Assembly: GCF_000337335.1 (NCBI RefSeq)
Contig: NZ_AOJN01000027.1
Location: 1-64,000 of the forward strand
From: Halorubrum distributum JCM 10118
GTDB taxonomy: Archaea; Halobacteriota; Halobacteria; Halobacteriales; Haloferacaceae
Reading direction: 5' to 3'
DNA length: 64,000 bases
Part shown: positions 17,937 to 26,899 of the stretch, in pieces
Layout of the letters: each line of letters starts with the position of its first letter
Numbering within the stretch: position 1 is the first letter of the stretch
Notes under the pieces: generated by a model
Told to the model about the DNA's origin: nothing
The model's database searches: none
Seen by the model: the letters and a program-made list of their open reading frames with translations, nothing else
Program-made: the position numbers and the translations under genes

Positions 17937-18305
17937 GTGACCGACGACCCGTTTTCCGACGACGCGTTCTCCGAGGACGACCGCGAGGTACCGACCGTCT
18001 CGTGCGAGCGGTGCGGCCGGGAGTGGGAGCTCGACCGCGAGGTCGACGACCTCGACCCGGGGAGCCACGCGATCGAGCAGTTCGCGCTCGACCACGAGCG
18101 CCACACCGGTCACTACCCGGACGGCGTGACCCCGTGGGTCGCCCGGTGCGACCGCTGTCCCGACGGCGAGCGGTTCCTCGCGGAGCGGCCCGCGCGGCGC
18201 TGGGCGCGGACCCACGCGCGACACACGCGCCACCCCGTTCGGATCGAAGCCCCGAGAGGCGACGACGAGGTCGTCTCACCCGGAGACGGGGAAAACGGGT
18301 CGTAG
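17937..18305 (+). CDS. Zinc-binding haloarchaeal protein, unknown function
   Basis: A 122-residue acidic protein with two Cys pairs, CERCGREWEL (about residue 22) and CDRCPDGERF (about 72), and conserved histidines in DHERHTGHYPDG and THARHTRH. The set suggests one or two treble-clef-like zinc sites. The GTG at 17937 is chosen, with a TTCAAG box about 27 bp upstream; an upstream in-frame GTG at 17913 overlaps this box. It lies 58 bp after trmB in the same direction. No named family was recognised. Confidence 0.65.
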   Translation: MTDDPFSDDAFSEDDREVPTVSCERCGREWELDREVDDLDPGSHAIEQFALDHERHTGHYPDGVTPWVARCDRCPDGERFLAERPARRWARTHARHTRHPVRIEAPRGDDEVVSPGDGENGS

Positions 18306-18405
18306 GGGCCGGGCTCCGTCCCCGAATCGCCCGCCGTGCGTGTCGCGCTCGCGAGGGCCAGCCACACCGACAGCGTATTTACGCCGGGGGTCCCACCGGA
18401 CTGAC

Positions 18406-18882
18406 ATGACGCTCGTCGTGGTTCCGGTCCGATTTCCCCCCTCGTCGCACTCGGCGGCGACGCTCCGAGAGGCGGCTCGCATCGCCGAGGAGCGCGGCGC
18501 CGACCTCACGGTCCTCCACGTCGACTTATACCAGCGCTCGGGGGGCGTCTCGCGCAGCGACCTCAAGCGCGCGGTCGAAGAGCGGATCGGCCGGGTCGAC
18601 CGCGCGCGCTACGTCGTCCGCCGCGGCTTCCTCGTCGAGGAGACGATCCTCGAAGAGATCGTCGCCGAGGGCGCCGACGTCGTCGTCATCGGCTCGAAGC
18701 AGGCCGGCCGGTGGCGGCGGATGGTCCAGAAGCTGCTCTCCGACCCGGACATCGACTCGTTCCTCCGCGGCGAGCTCGACTGCACCGTGGTCACCGTCGG
18801 CGCCGACGGCGAGACTACGGGCGACGAGGCGGACGGCGGCGACGAGGGCGACGTTCCCCTCCCGAACGACGGCGACGACTGA
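18406..18882 (+). CDS. Universal stress protein family
   Basis: A 158-residue UspA-fold protein. It has the N-terminal strand MTLVVVPVRF, the helix LREAARIAEERGADLTVLHV, the region EEIVAEGADVVVIGSKQAGRWRRM, and the C-terminal strand CTVVTVGADG. The ATP-binding G-x2-G-x9-G-S pattern is incomplete (GSKQAGRW), so nucleotide binding is uncertain. The acidic C-terminal tail is disordered. A GTATTTACG box at about 18374-18382 is at leaderless distance from the ATG. It ends 16 bp before a convergent DJ-1 gene. Confidence 0.82.
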   Translation: MTLVVVPVRFPPSSHSAATLREAARIAEERGADLTVLHVDLYQRSGGVSRSDLKRAVEERIGRVDRARYVVRRGFLVEETILEEIVAEGADVVVIGSKQAGRWRRMVQKLLSDPDIDSFLRGELDCTVVTVGADGETTGDEADGGDEGDVPLPNDGDD

Positions 18883-18898
18883 GCGCGTCCCGCTCGGA

Positions 18899-19543
18899 TC
18901 ACTCCGCGACCTCGTACCGCCGCTCGTACTCGATGACGGTCGCCACCCGGTCGGCGACCGCCTCGCCGAACTCGCGCTCGACGATGTATAACGCGAGGTC
19001 GATCCCGGAGGTGACCCCGCCCGCGGAGAGGAGGTCGCCGTCGTCGACGACGCGCGCGTCGACGACCTCGGCGCCCGACTCCCGGAGCTCCTCGATCGCC
19101 GAGGCGTGCGTGACCGCCCGGCGGCCGTCGGTGACCCCCGCCTCCGCGAGCAGCATCGACCCGGTACACACCGAGGCGATCCGCGTGCCGGCCTCGTGGT
19201 GCGCCGCGAGCGCGCGCGGCACGTCTCCCTTCCGCGCCTCGGCCCACGCGCTCGCGTCCTCGTCGCGCGCGCTCCAGCCGCCGCCGGGGACGACCAGCAG
19301 GTCGGGCGCGTCGTCGGCGTCCGGATCGGGAAGGCTCCCGTCCACGCCCACGCGGGTCCCGTGGCTCGCGGTCACCCGATCGCGCTCGTCGAGCGTGACG
19401 TACCGGACGCGGCCCGCGCTCGCCGACTCTTCCTCGCCGTCGTCGCGCTCGGCCGCGTAGCCGAGCGCGTAGTCGAACACCTCGTACGGGCCGACCCCGT
19501 CGAGCTCGTCGAACCCGTCGTACAGCAGCACGTCGACGTTCAT
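18899..19543 (-). CDS. DJ-1/PfpI family protein
   Basis: A 214-residue class-I glutamine-amidotransferase-like protein. DVLLYDGFDELDGVGPYEVF is the N-terminal signature, DLLVVPGGGW comes next, and ASVCTGSMLLAEAG carries the nucleophile Cys126 at the elbow. GVTSGIDLALYIVEREFG follows, as in the DJ-1 subgroup related to ThiJ and AraC-type sensors. Possible roles include deglycation, chaperone or isonitrile hydratase-like activity; the substrate is not evident. It is convergent with the stress protein gene and not linked to the SCO gene behind it. Confidence 0.85.
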   Translation of the reverse strand: MNVDVLLYDGFDELDGVGPYEVFDYALGYAAERDDGEEESASAGRVRYVTLDERDRVTASHGTRVGVDGSLPDPDADDAPDLLVVPGGGWSARDEDASAWAEARKGDVPRALAAHHEAGTRIASVCTGSMLLAEAGVTDGRRAVTHASAIEELRESGAEVVDARVVDDGDLLSAGGVTSGIDLALYIVEREFGEAVADRVATVIEYERRYEVAE

Positions 19544-19622
19544 ACCGCTCGGGAGGGCGGCGGACGGCTTGTGCGTTCCCCTCCTTCAGCGACGTGACGC
19601 GGCGCGGCCGACGCCGACCCGG

Positions 19623-20312
19623 TCACTCGTCGTCGAAGGCGGCCGCGACCCGCTCGATGTCGCTCGCGACCCGCTCCGGGTCGAGCCGCTCGCCGCGGTA
19701 CGCGCGCTCGACCACGCCGTCGGGGTTGACGAGCAGCGTCACCACGAGGTGGGTGAAGTCGTATCCGGGGAGGCGGTCGCTGTCGGTGGTCCGCTCGAAC
19801 CCGATCCCCAGCTCCTCTTCGACCACGGCCTTGGCGCGTTCGGGCGTCTCTGGACGGAGGTAGAGCCAGTTGCCGGCGTCGAGGTCGGCGCCGATCGACT
19901 CGGCGTTGTCGCGCAGCGCGGCCGCGTCGTCGCGCTCCGGATCGAACGTGATCGGGAGGAAGTACACGTCGTCGGTCAGTCCCGCGTCAGCGACGCGGCG
20001 CTGGACCGTCACCCACTGCCGCAGCAGGATCGAGCACTCCGCGGGACAGAAGGTGAACACGCCGGTCACGAGGGCAGTCCGGTCGAGTTCGTCGCTGTCG
20101 AACGTCTCGTCCGCGAGCGGGGCCGGGAGTTCGAACGACGGGAGCGATTGCCCGTACGCGGGGTACGCGAGGTCCTCGCTGTCCGCGATCTGGTCCTCCT
20201 GCGGATCGAGCGCGACGCCGTCCGGACTCCCGCCGAACAGGCGAGAGGTACAGCCCGCGACTGAGCCGGCGGCGGCCGTCCCGACGCCGGCGAGCAGCGT
20301 TCGGCGCTTCAT
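19623..20312 (-). CDS. SCO1/SenC family copper metallochaperone
   Basis: A 229-residue Tat lipoprotein: MKRRTLLAGV and the lipobox VAGC (Cys21). The thioredoxin-like domain has the copper-binding CPAEC (Cys89 and Cys93) and the partner His188 in YDFTHLVV. SCO proteins carry copper to, or reduce the Cu(A) site of, cytochrome oxidase or nitrous-oxide reductase on the outer face of the membrane. Its place before a TauE-like transporter and nos genes supports copper-site assembly. The frame is open upstream to 21389, but the signal peptide fixes the start at 20312. Confidence 0.9.
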   Translation of the reverse strand: MKRRTLLAGVGTAAAGSVAGCTSRLFGGSPDGVALDPQEDQIADSEDLAYPAYGQSLPSFELPAPLADETFDSDELDRTALVTGVFTFCPAECSILLRQWVTVQRRVADAGLTDDVYFLPITFDPERDDAAALRDNAESIGADLDAGNWLYLRPETPERAKAVVEEELGIGFERTTDSDRLPGYDFTHLVVTLLVNPDGVVERAYRGERLDPERVASDIERVAAAFDDE

Positions 20313-20422
20313 GTTCGACCGATGGAGCGAGCGGCGCATAACGCGTCTGGTGCGATCGACGAACGGGCGCGACGCGGCCCGCGAGGTCGGGCGGGTGGCG
20401 ACCCGGTTCGGCGGCTCGCCCC

Positions 20423-21277
20423 TCAAAGCGGCGCGTAGTACGGGATCGGCGGATGCGGCAGCGGGACGCCGAGCGTCGCGAGCCCGTGCTGGAGGGGGAC
20501 GTACCCGAGCGCGACGAACGCGACCCCGAGGACGCGGTGGAACCGGAGCCGCGTTTCGAGGCGCATCGACTGGAAGGCCGTTCCGAACAGTAGCATCGCC
20601 GGCACCGTCCCGAGGCCGAGGACGCCGAGCGACACGGCGCCCCCGACCGCGCTCCCCTGAACGAACGCGTACAGGAACGCGGGATAAAGGAGCGGACACG
20701 GGAGGAACCCGTGGGCCGCACCCAGTCCGAGGATGCGCCAGTCGCCGACCCACGCGTCGACGCGGGCGACGATCCGGTCGCTCACCGCCGCCGCCGCCCG
20801 GTCGAACCCCGGTATCGGGACGGACTCGAACTCGAGTCGGAGCGCGTAGCGAACGCCGACGGCGACGATCATTCCGCCGACGGCGATCCCGGTGAGCGCG
20901 TGGACGTCGTCGGCGAGCGTCGTGACCGTCCGTCCCGTGACGAACGCGACGCTCCCGGCGAGCCCGAAGAGGCCCCCGAGGACCGCGTAGCTCGTCGCCC
21001 GGCCGAGGTTGAACAGCGCGTGCTGGCGGACCTGGCGCACGGTGAGGTCGTCTCGACCGCCGCTTCTCCCGGGCTCCTCGGACCGCATCCGGTCGGCGTA
21101 GGTGGTGACGAGCGGCCCGCACATGCCGAGACAGTGGGCGCCGCCGAGCAGGCCGACGAGGAGGAAGACGCCGAGGCCCAGCGAGTCGGTCGCGTAGAGG
21201 GAGCCGCTCGGCTCGCAGGTCGCCGGGTCGGCGGCGGCGAGGAGCGGACGGAGCGCCGCGGCGCTGACAACGTGCAT
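20423..21277 (-). CDS. TauE/SafE-like (DsbD_2) membrane transporter, likely copper-related
   Basis: A 284-residue membrane protein with about six or seven hydrophobic segments. GGAHCLGMCGPLVTTYADR near residue 46 is the HCxGMCGPL motif of the sulfite exporter/DsbD_2 family; GAAHGFLPCPLLYPAFLYAF is the second-half counterpart with a CP pair. Such proteins beside SCO genes are believed to move copper or reductant for cuproenzyme assembly. It is followed 110 bp later by the SCO gene on the same strand, so an operon is likely. Confidence 0.82.
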   Translation of the reverse strand: MHVVSAAALRPLLAAADPATCEPSGSLYATDSLGLGVFLLVGLLGGAHCLGMCGPLVTTYADRMRSEEPGRSGGRDDLTVRQVRQHALFNLGRATSYAVLGGLFGLAGSVAFVTGRTVTTLADDVHALTGIAVGGMIVAVGVRYALRLEFESVPIPGFDRAAAAVSDRIVARVDAWVGDWRILGLGAAHGFLPCPLLYPAFLYAFVQGSAVGGAVSLGVLGLGTVPAMLLFGTAFQSMRLETRLRFHRVLGVAFVALGYVPLQHGLATLGVPLPHPPIPYYAPL

Positions 21278-21404
21278 ATCGGCGAAACGGCCCGGAGGCC
21301 GCTAACCGATCTGGTGCGATCGGCGAACGGACGAGACCGGTTCCGGGCGGGGCCAGCCCGTGACGGTGCCGAGACGGCCCGCCTCCCAAGCGGCGTCGAC
21401 GCCG

Positions 21405-21917
21405 TCACTCCTCGGCGTCGAAGAGCGAGTCGACCGTGCGGACGAAGCGGTCGACGAGCCGGTCGGGCAGCGACGGCGACACCTCGTCGAGGAGCGCGGC
21501 CGTCCGCTCCGGACGGGCCAGCGAGACGGTCATCGGTCTGTCGGGCGACTTCTCGACGATCCCGTGGTCGGCGAGCGTCGAGACGTGCCACGACACCGTG
21601 CTCTTCGCGAGGTCGAGGTCGTCCGCGAGCGCCGCCGGGCGAGTCTGGCCGTCCGCGTGGAGGCGGACGACGATCTCGCGCGCCGTCTCGCGCCTGAGGA
21701 ACGCGAGGGTCCGGCGGTCCCACGCGTCGACGGCCGGATCGAAGTAGTGGGCGCGCCCGCCGATCCGCTCGACCGCCAGCTCGCCGTCGCGGACGAGTCG
21801 CCGGAGGTGGTACTGCGCCTGCCCGGTCGCGATGTCGAGGTCGCGGCCGATCCGGTTGAAGTGGACGCCGGGGGTGTCGCGGACGTGGCGTCGGATCCGG
21901 GATCTGGTGTCCGACAT
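21405..21917 (-). CDS. Tandem winged-helix transcription regulator
   Basis: A 170-residue protein with two winged helices. The first is about 5-65 (VHFNRIGRDLDIATGQAQYHLRRLVRDGEL), the second about 80-140 (TRPAALADDLDLAKSTVSWHVSTLADHGIVEK). This double-wHTH layout is common in haloarchaea. Position suggests regulation of the SCO/TauE pair downstream on the same strand or the divergent membrane gene at 22029. The effector is unknown and no metal site is evident. Confidence 0.82.
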   Translation of the reverse strand: MSDTRSRIRRHVRDTPGVHFNRIGRDLDIATGQAQYHLRRLVRDGELAVERIGGRAHYFDPAVDAWDRRTLAFLRRETAREIVVRLHADGQTRPAALADDLDLAKSTVSWHVSTLADHGIVEKSPDRPMTVSLARPERTAALLDEVSPSLPDRLVDRFVRTVDSLFDAEE

Positions 21918-22028
21918 TCGTGGCTGTCCGTCCTACCCTCGCGCGGAATAAAAGGCGCCCGCGCGGTCTCCTCGTCTGGGAACGTCGCGGGGGAACGGCT
22001 TCTTATCGGTCGCGTCCCAAGGGCCGGC

Positions 22029-22382
22029 GTGGCGCAGTCGCTCTCGGGGTCGGTACCGGCACTCGCGGGGTGGTCGGTAGAGGGGTCGCTCCCCATCTTG
22101 GCGGTCGTGATCGTCGCCGGGCTCGGAACGACCCTCCTCTTCGCCGTCAGCCTCGCCGCGTACCGTCGCCGTCGACGGGCGCAGTACCGACTGATCGCCC
22201 TCGCCGTCGGCGCGCTCCTCGCCCGGTCGGTCGTGGGCGCCGGCACGGTCCTCGGCGTCGTCCCGATGCCGGCCCACCACCTCATCGCGCACAGTCTGGA
22301 CTTCCTCATCGCCGCGCTCGTCCTCTACGCCGTGTACGCCCACGCGCCCGGGTCCGTCGGCGACGAATCCGCCTCGGACTGA
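22029..22382 (+). CDS. Three-helix membrane protein, DUF7521-like
   Basis: A 117-residue protein with three hydrophobic segments: about 18-43 (LPILAVVIVAGLGTTLLFAV), 55-75 and 83-105 (LIAHSLDFLIAALVLYAVYA). Between the first two is an Arg-rich loop (YRRRRRAQYR). From memory such proteins are DUF7521 and often sit next to HTH regulators. The GTG at 22029 is used because a CTTCTTATCGG box lies about 28 bp upstream; the open frame extends back to 21360 only as the antisense of the HTH gene. The role is unknown. Confidence 0.65.
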   Translation: MAQSLSGSVPALAGWSVEGSLPILAVVIVAGLGTTLLFAVSLAAYRRRRRAQYRLIALAVGALLARSVVGAGTVLGVVPMPAHHLIAHSLDFLIAALVLYAVYAHAPGSVGDESASD

Positions 22383-22429
22383 GTCGGGCACCGTCTCGGA
22401 CCGAGCGAGCGCCGCTGTCGCCGATGCGC

Positions 22430-23293
22430 CTACCGACCGAGCCTCCCGCGGAGGCGCTCGACGGCGACGTCGACGCGCGACTCGAAGGCGACCGCCGCGA
22501 CCGCCGCGACGACCCCGAGGACGCTCCAGCCGACGAGCGAGGCCACGGCGCGGCCGGTGTCCACGAAGCCGCCCTCCGGCGCGAAGGCGACCCCGATCAC
22601 GTGTTCGAAGACGAGCCCCCTGAACGCCCCGTTGGGGGTGAAGGCGATGGACTCCGCGATCCCGCTCGGCGACGCCCCCGCCGACAGCGACCGGAGCACC
22701 GCGAGGTCGCCGCCGAGGACCCCGGCGAGCAGCGCGAGCACGCCGAGCGCGACCGCGCTCCGCCGGCTCGTCGCGATCGTGGACACCGCCGCCGACAGCG
22801 AGAGGTACGCCGCGCCGAACGGGACGACGAGCGCGACGAAGCGGACGAAAAGCACCGGCGAGTCGACGCCGGCGTGCGTCGCGAAGATACCCGTGTCCGG
22901 GGCGGCGGTGAGCCAGACGTACGCGCCGACGAGCGCGAACGGTCCGCCGACGAGGGCGACGAGCGCGACCGTCCGGGCCAGCAGCACGCCGAAGACGTAC
23001 TCGGCCGCGCTCACGGGATAGGTCCGGATCACGGCGAGCTCGCCGCTCGAGGCGTCGGCGAACAGCGCGCGGTACCCCAGCACGACCGCGAGCAGCGGGA
23101 CCAGCACCTCGGTCGGTAAGAGCAGGTCGACGACCGCGGGCACGAACCCGGTCGCGCCGCCGCCGCCGACCGCGACGAGCCCGCCGAGCACGACGAGCAG
23201 CCCGAGCGCGAGGACGGCGTAGCCGGGAGTCCGCCGCACCGTGACCAGCTCGCGACGGAACACGAGCCAGACGCCGTCGAACGGGGCGCTCAT
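22430..23293 (-). CDS. nosY: NosY-like ABC transporter permease
   Basis: A 287-residue permease with six hydrophobic segments. The cytosolic N terminus FDGVWLVFRRELVTVRRTPGYAV and the RTYPVSAAEYVFGVLLARTVAL coupling region fit ABC-2/NosY permeases. Together with NosF and NosD it would form the system that supplies sulfur or otherwise matures the Cu(Z) centre of nitrous-oxide reductase. Its ATG overlaps the NosF stop (ATGA), a sign of translational coupling. It is the last gene of the nosDFY unit. Confidence 0.84.
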   Translation of the reverse strand: MSAPFDGVWLVFRRELVTVRRTPGYAVLALGLLVVLGGLVAVGGGGATGFVPAVVDLLLPTEVLVPLLAVVLGYRALFADASSGELAVIRTYPVSAAEYVFGVLLARTVALVALVGGPFALVGAYVWLTAAPDTGIFATHAGVDSPVLFVRFVALVVPFGAAYLSLSAAVSTIATSRRSAVALGVLALLAGVLGGDLAVLRSLSAGASPSGIAESIAFTPNGAFRGLVFEHVIGVAFAPEGGFVDTGRAVASLVGWSVLGVVAAVAAVAFESRVDVAVERLRGRLGR

Positions 23294-24078
23294 CGGTCGG
23301 ACACCCCCACGACGTGAACCGACTCGTCGTCGGTCTCACCGCCGGCGTCGCTCTCGCCGTCGGGGGTCGTCGGCCGGTCGGCCGAGCCGCTCGCGACGGC
23401 GCGGTACAGTCCGTCCACATCGTCGACCTCGTGCTCGTCGAGGAGCCGTTCGCGGGGCCCCGCCGCGGCGACCCGTCCGCGGCGGAGGACGACGACGGCG
23501 TCCGCGTGCGCGTCGACCAGTTCGAGGTCGTGCGAGCTGACGACGACCGCGGCGTCGTCGCCCGCGCGGGCCGCCGCGCGGAAGGCCCGCTCGCGCATCT
23601 CGGGGTCGAGCCCGCTGGTCGGCTCGTCGAGGACGACGACGGCCGGGTCGCCGAGCGTCGCCTGCGCGATCCCGAGCAGCCGCCGCATCCCGCCGGAGAG
23701 CGCCTCGACGCGCTTGTCGGCCGCGTCGGAGAGTCCGACCGCCGCCAGCGCGGCGTCCGCGTCCCCGTCGACGAGCGCCGCGTAGAACCCGAGCGTCTCG
23801 CGCGCGGTGAACCCGTCGCGGAACGGGACCTGCTGCGGGAGGTAGCCGACGCGCTTTTCGCCCCCCTCGCGGGGGGCGCCGTCGGGATAACTGACGGTTC
23901 CCTCGGTGGGCTCGACCGCCCCCGCGAGGACGCCGAGCAGCGTCGACTTGCCGGAGCCGTTGGGGCCGACGACGGCGGTGACGCCCGTTCCGACCGACAG
24001 CGACACCTCGTCGAGGACCGGGACACCACCGTACGCGCGCGTGACGCCGTCGATCGCGGCGAGCGCGCGGTCGCTCAC
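23290..24078 (-). CDS. nosF: NosF-like ABC transporter ATP-binding protein
   Basis: A 262-residue ATPase. Walker A GPNGSGKST (about 38-46), signature LSGGMRRLLG (about 126), Walker B VVVLDEPTSGLDP, and H-loop SSHDLEL are all intact. The start is a GTG at 24078 whose last bases overlap the nosD stop (GTGA). An acidic C-terminal tail of about 40 residues follows the ATPase core. It powers NosY and acts with NosD. The longer open frame back to 25143 is antisense/out-of-frame through nosD. Confidence 0.87.
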   Translation of the reverse strand: MSDRALAAIDGVTRAYGGVPVLDEVSLSVGTGVTAVVGPNGSGKSTLLGVLAGAVEPTEGTVSYPDGAPREGGEKRVGYLPQQVPFRDGFTARETLGFYAALVDGDADAALAAVGLSDAADKRVEALSGGMRRLLGIAQATLGDPAVVVLDEPTSGLDPEMRERAFRAAARAGDDAAVVVSSHDLELVDAHADAVVVLRRGRVAAAGPRERLLDEHEVDDVDGLYRAVASGSADRPTTPDGESDAGGETDDESVHVVGVSDR

Positions 24079-26129
24079 GCCGATCCCTCCGCGGTCCCAG
24101 TCGGTCGTACCGAAGGCGTCACGCTCGCGTTTCCGGCGGCCCCGTGCGCGGACCGCCAGTCGCCCCGAACCGGTCCGTCGTCGGCGTTCACCCCCGTGAC
24201 CGCGTCGATCCGGTCGGGGTGGTACGGCGTAGCCGCGGGTACGGGGTCCATGATGCTCCCGGAGCGCGCGCCGGGGACGGTCCCGCGGAGCCGGTCGAGC
24301 AGCCGCGCCGCGGGCGACTCGCGGACCGCGACCGCGCTCGGATGTCGGTGGAGCGCGCCGTCGACCGGCGAGGTCGGCCGGTACGCCCGGTCGCCGGCCG
24401 CGCGCGGGCCGACGTTCGCGCCCTCCCAGTAGTTCCCGCGGTCGCCGTCGGCCCACACGCGCAGGGCGCCGGCCCCGGCGTCGGCGTGGTCGTCGTTCCC
24501 GACGAAGTCGTTCGCGACGATCCGGCTCGACGGCACGACGGTCGTCGCGCGCGCCCCGAGTTCGTTGTCGACGACGACGTTGTGTTCGTACAGCGACCCG
24601 CGGGCGCTCGTGGAGAAGCCGAGCTCGTTCCCGACCAGCGTGTTGTAGCCGATATAGGTCCGCGTGCCCGACGCTTGGATCCCGGCGCTGGAGTTGCGGA
24701 CGTCGTTGCCGACGATCGCGTTCCCGGCCGGCCGCGTCATCACGGTGATCCCGGCGAACAGCTCGTTCCGGAAGGCGTTGTCCGCGACCAGCGCGTCGCC
24801 GGTGTACATGAGGTGCGTCCCGTACCGGTTGTCGACGAACGTCGAGTTCCGGACGATCGAGCCGTCCGCGCGGTGGAGGTAGATCCCGTCCCGGCCGCCC
24901 TCGAACCGGCTGTCGGTGACGGTGACGCGCGACTCCATCCCGGTGACGCCCATGAACCCGTCCTGCCACTCGTCGGTCCCCTCGACGACGAGCCCGCTCG
25001 CGGTCGCGTGCGACCCCTCCCGCAGCAACAGACCGCTCGCGTCCGTGTCGACGGCGACGTCGTCGACGACGAGCCCGGGCGCGCCGACCGCCTTGACCCC
25101 GGCGTCGCCGTGGCCGTAGCCGAGCTGGATGTTCGTGTCCCACGTCCCGCCCTCCGGGTCGCGGGACTCGCGGGCCGCGTCCGGGTCGCGGGTGCGGTCC
25201 CCCGTGCCCGCGATCCGCATCCCCGTGAGCGCCACGTCGGGCGCGCGGACGGTGATCACCGACCCGGTCCCGTTGCCGACGACGCGGGTCGCGCCGGCGT
25301 CGCCCCGCTCGCCGCCGGCGCCCGCGCCGGCGATCGTCACGGACCGGTTCACCGTCACGGTCTCCTCGTACGTCCCCGGCGGGACGCGGACCGTCGTGTT
25401 CGGCGGCGCGGCCGCGACCGCGGCGTCGATGGTGGGGGCGTCCTCGCCGACGACGACGGAGACCGGTCGGTCCGCGCGCCGCTCCGCCGCCGCGAGCCGC
25501 TCGGTCGCCGTGCGCCAGCGCTCCGGCGCGAGCGAACGCACGGTCGCCGCGGAGTCGACGTCGAACGACCGGGTCCTGACCGCCTCCCAGCCGACGACCG
25601 ATCCGCCGTGGTCGGCCGCGAACGCCGCCGCAGCCTCCCGGTCCCGGAATGGAACGACGACCTCGCCGGAGGGCCCCTGAGCGTCGCTTCCGACGACGTA
25701 CCGGGCCTCACCGACCGGCGTCCACCCGCCCGCGCCGGTCGCGGAGAACAGCCCCGACTCGGTCGTGCCCGGGTCCCTGTGGTCGAACGTCTCGACGTAC
25801 GCGACGAGCGGGTAGCCGAACTGGCGCTCCGTCCGCCCGTCCCGCCGCGAGTCGACGAACGAGGCGATCCCGTTGTAGCCGACGACGTACTGGAGCTGCG
25901 AGTAGAACACCTGGACCCGCGGAAGGGTCGCGTCCCCGGCCATCAGCGCGTCCGTCTCCGAGGAGAGCCCCAGCTCGACCGCGTCGTCGAACCGCACCGG
26001 TTCGGGGACCGACTCGCTCGGGTCCGCGGCGAACGCGCCGGCGGTCGCGACCGCGGCGAGCGCGACCAGACCGGCGGCCGCGAGCCGGATGCGACGCGAC
26101 CGGGCGGTATCGGGGTCGAAAACTGCCAC
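24075..26129 (-). CDS. nosD: NosD-like copper-site maturation protein with N-terminal NosL-like domain
   Basis: A 684-residue exported protein. A signal-like hydrophobic segment lies at 15-36. About 45-200 resembles NosL, with YVVGSDAQGPSGEVVVPFRD and AADHGGSVVGWEAV, but lacks the CxxCGM copper site. From about 225 to 600 it is a right-handed beta-helix (CASH/NosD repeats: DGIYLHRADGSIVRNSTF, YGTHLMYTGDALVADNAF). It should work outside the cell with NosFY in maturation of nitrous-oxide reductase. nosZ is not in this window. It starts 104 bp from the divergent nosL gene. Confidence 0.84.
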   Translation of the reverse strand: MAVFDPDTARSRRIRLAAAGLVALAAVATAGAFAADPSESVPEPVRFDDAVELGLSSETDALMAGDATLPRVQVFYSQLQYVVGYNGIASFVDSRRDGRTERQFGYPLVAYVETFDHRDPGTTESGLFSATGAGGWTPVGEARYVVGSDAQGPSGEVVVPFRDREAAAAFAADHGGSVVGWEAVRTRSFDVDSAATVRSLAPERWRTATERLAAAERRADRPVSVVVGEDAPTIDAAVAAAPPNTTVRVPPGTYEETVTVNRSVTIAGAGAGGERGDAGATRVVGNGTGSVITVRAPDVALTGMRIAGTGDRTRDPDAARESRDPEGGTWDTNIQLGYGHGDAGVKAVGAPGLVVDDVAVDTDASGLLLREGSHATASGLVVEGTDEWQDGFMGVTGMESRVTVTDSRFEGGRDGIYLHRADGSIVRNSTFVDNRYGTHLMYTGDALVADNAFRNELFAGITVMTRPAGNAIVGNDVRNSSAGIQASGTRTYIGYNTLVGNELGFSTSARGSLYEHNVVVDNELGARATTVVPSSRIVANDFVGNDDHADAGAGALRVWADGDRGNYWEGANVGPRAAGDRAYRPTSPVDGALHRHPSAVAVRESPAARLLDRLRGTVPGARSGSIMDPVPAATPYHPDRIDAVTGVNADDGPVRGDWRSAHGAAGNASVTPSVRPTGTAEGSA

Positions 26130-26233
26130 GCGTCCGCTTCGATCGGCGGCGACTTAGGGCGTCTGGTTCGTTCCTCGAACGTGCCTTTGAACGCGTCCAG
26201 AGGGGATAAGAGGCCAGTAATCCAAATTCGACT

Positions 26234-26827
26234 ATGACGAGAGACGACCCCTCGATGCCCGCGCACTCCCGCTCGGAAAGCGTCCCGCGGCGACGCCTGC
26301 TCGCCGGAATCGCCGCCGCCGGTACCGCGGCCGTCGCCGGCTGCGCCGGCGGGGAATCGAACTCGATCGCCCCGGTGTCGATCGACGACGACCAGGCCTG
26401 CGACCAGTGCGGGATGATCGTCGCCGACCATCCCGGGACGGTCGGGCAGGTCCACTTCGAGGACGACGAGCCGGAGGGCGGCCGCCCGGCCCAGTTCTGT
26501 AGCGCCACCTGTACGTACACCTACCGGTTCGACGCCGAGGACGCGGGACGGACGCCGCTCGCGACCTTCCTCACCGACTACTCGGCGGTCGACCAGGAGG
26601 TGTTCGAGGAGGGCGGCGACACGATGTTCTCCTCGCACGTCGAAAGCGAGGCGTTCGCCCGCGAGACGGCCCTCACGGTCGTCGCGCGCAGCGAGGTGAT
26701 CGGCGCGATGGGGCCGGACCTGATCCCGTTCAGCGACGACGGAGACGTCGACGAGTTCGTCGCGGAGTACGGCGGCGAGGCGATGCCCGCGACCGAGGTG
26801 GAGCGGTCGACGCTCGAAGCCTTATAA
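26234..26827 (+). CDS. nosL: NosL family copper-binding lipoprotein
   Basis: A 197-residue Tat lipoprotein: RRRLLAGIAAAG and the lipobox VAGC (Cys37). The copper site is CDQCGM (Cys56, Cys59, Met61), with further Cys89 and Cys93 in FCSATC. NosL delivers Cu(I) to nitrous-oxide reductase during Cu(Z) assembly. It is divergent from nosDFY, sharing the intergenic promoter region 26130-26233. The last codons and stop (CTT ATA AA frame read as GCC TTA TAA) coincide with the TTATAAATA boundary word of a short repeat element. Confidence 0.87.
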   Translation: MTRDDPSMPAHSRSESVPRRRLLAGIAAAGTAAVAGCAGGESNSIAPVSIDDDQACDQCGMIVADHPGTVGQVHFEDDEPEGGRPAQFCSATCTYTYRFDAEDAGRTPLATFLTDYSAVDQEVFEEGGDTMFSSHVESEAFARETALTVVARSEVIGAMGPDLIPFSDDGDVDEFVAEYGGEAMPATEVERSTLEAL

Positions 26828-26868
26828 ATAAGACGCCGACCGGCGGCGAGAATATTTAAACAGACGGC
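26821..26868 (+). repeat. Mini TTATAA-bounded hairpin element
   Basis: CTTATAAATAAG, then a hairpin with CGCCG-ACC-GGCGGCG, then ATATTTAAACAGACGG. The ends resemble the left and right boundary words of the long structured repeats (TTATAAATAAGCGG and TTATAAACAGCCG). It lies between the convergent nosL and carB genes and may act as a bidirectional end signal. A second example is at 35568-35614. Confidence 0.45.
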
Positions 26869-26899
26869 TCGGTCCGACCGTCTTCGCGACGCGAGCCGA

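Noticed and set aside
21360-22028. Long 5' extension of the membrane gene at 22029
   Set aside because: It reads antisense through the HTH regulator gene; a leaderless promoter supports the later GTG.
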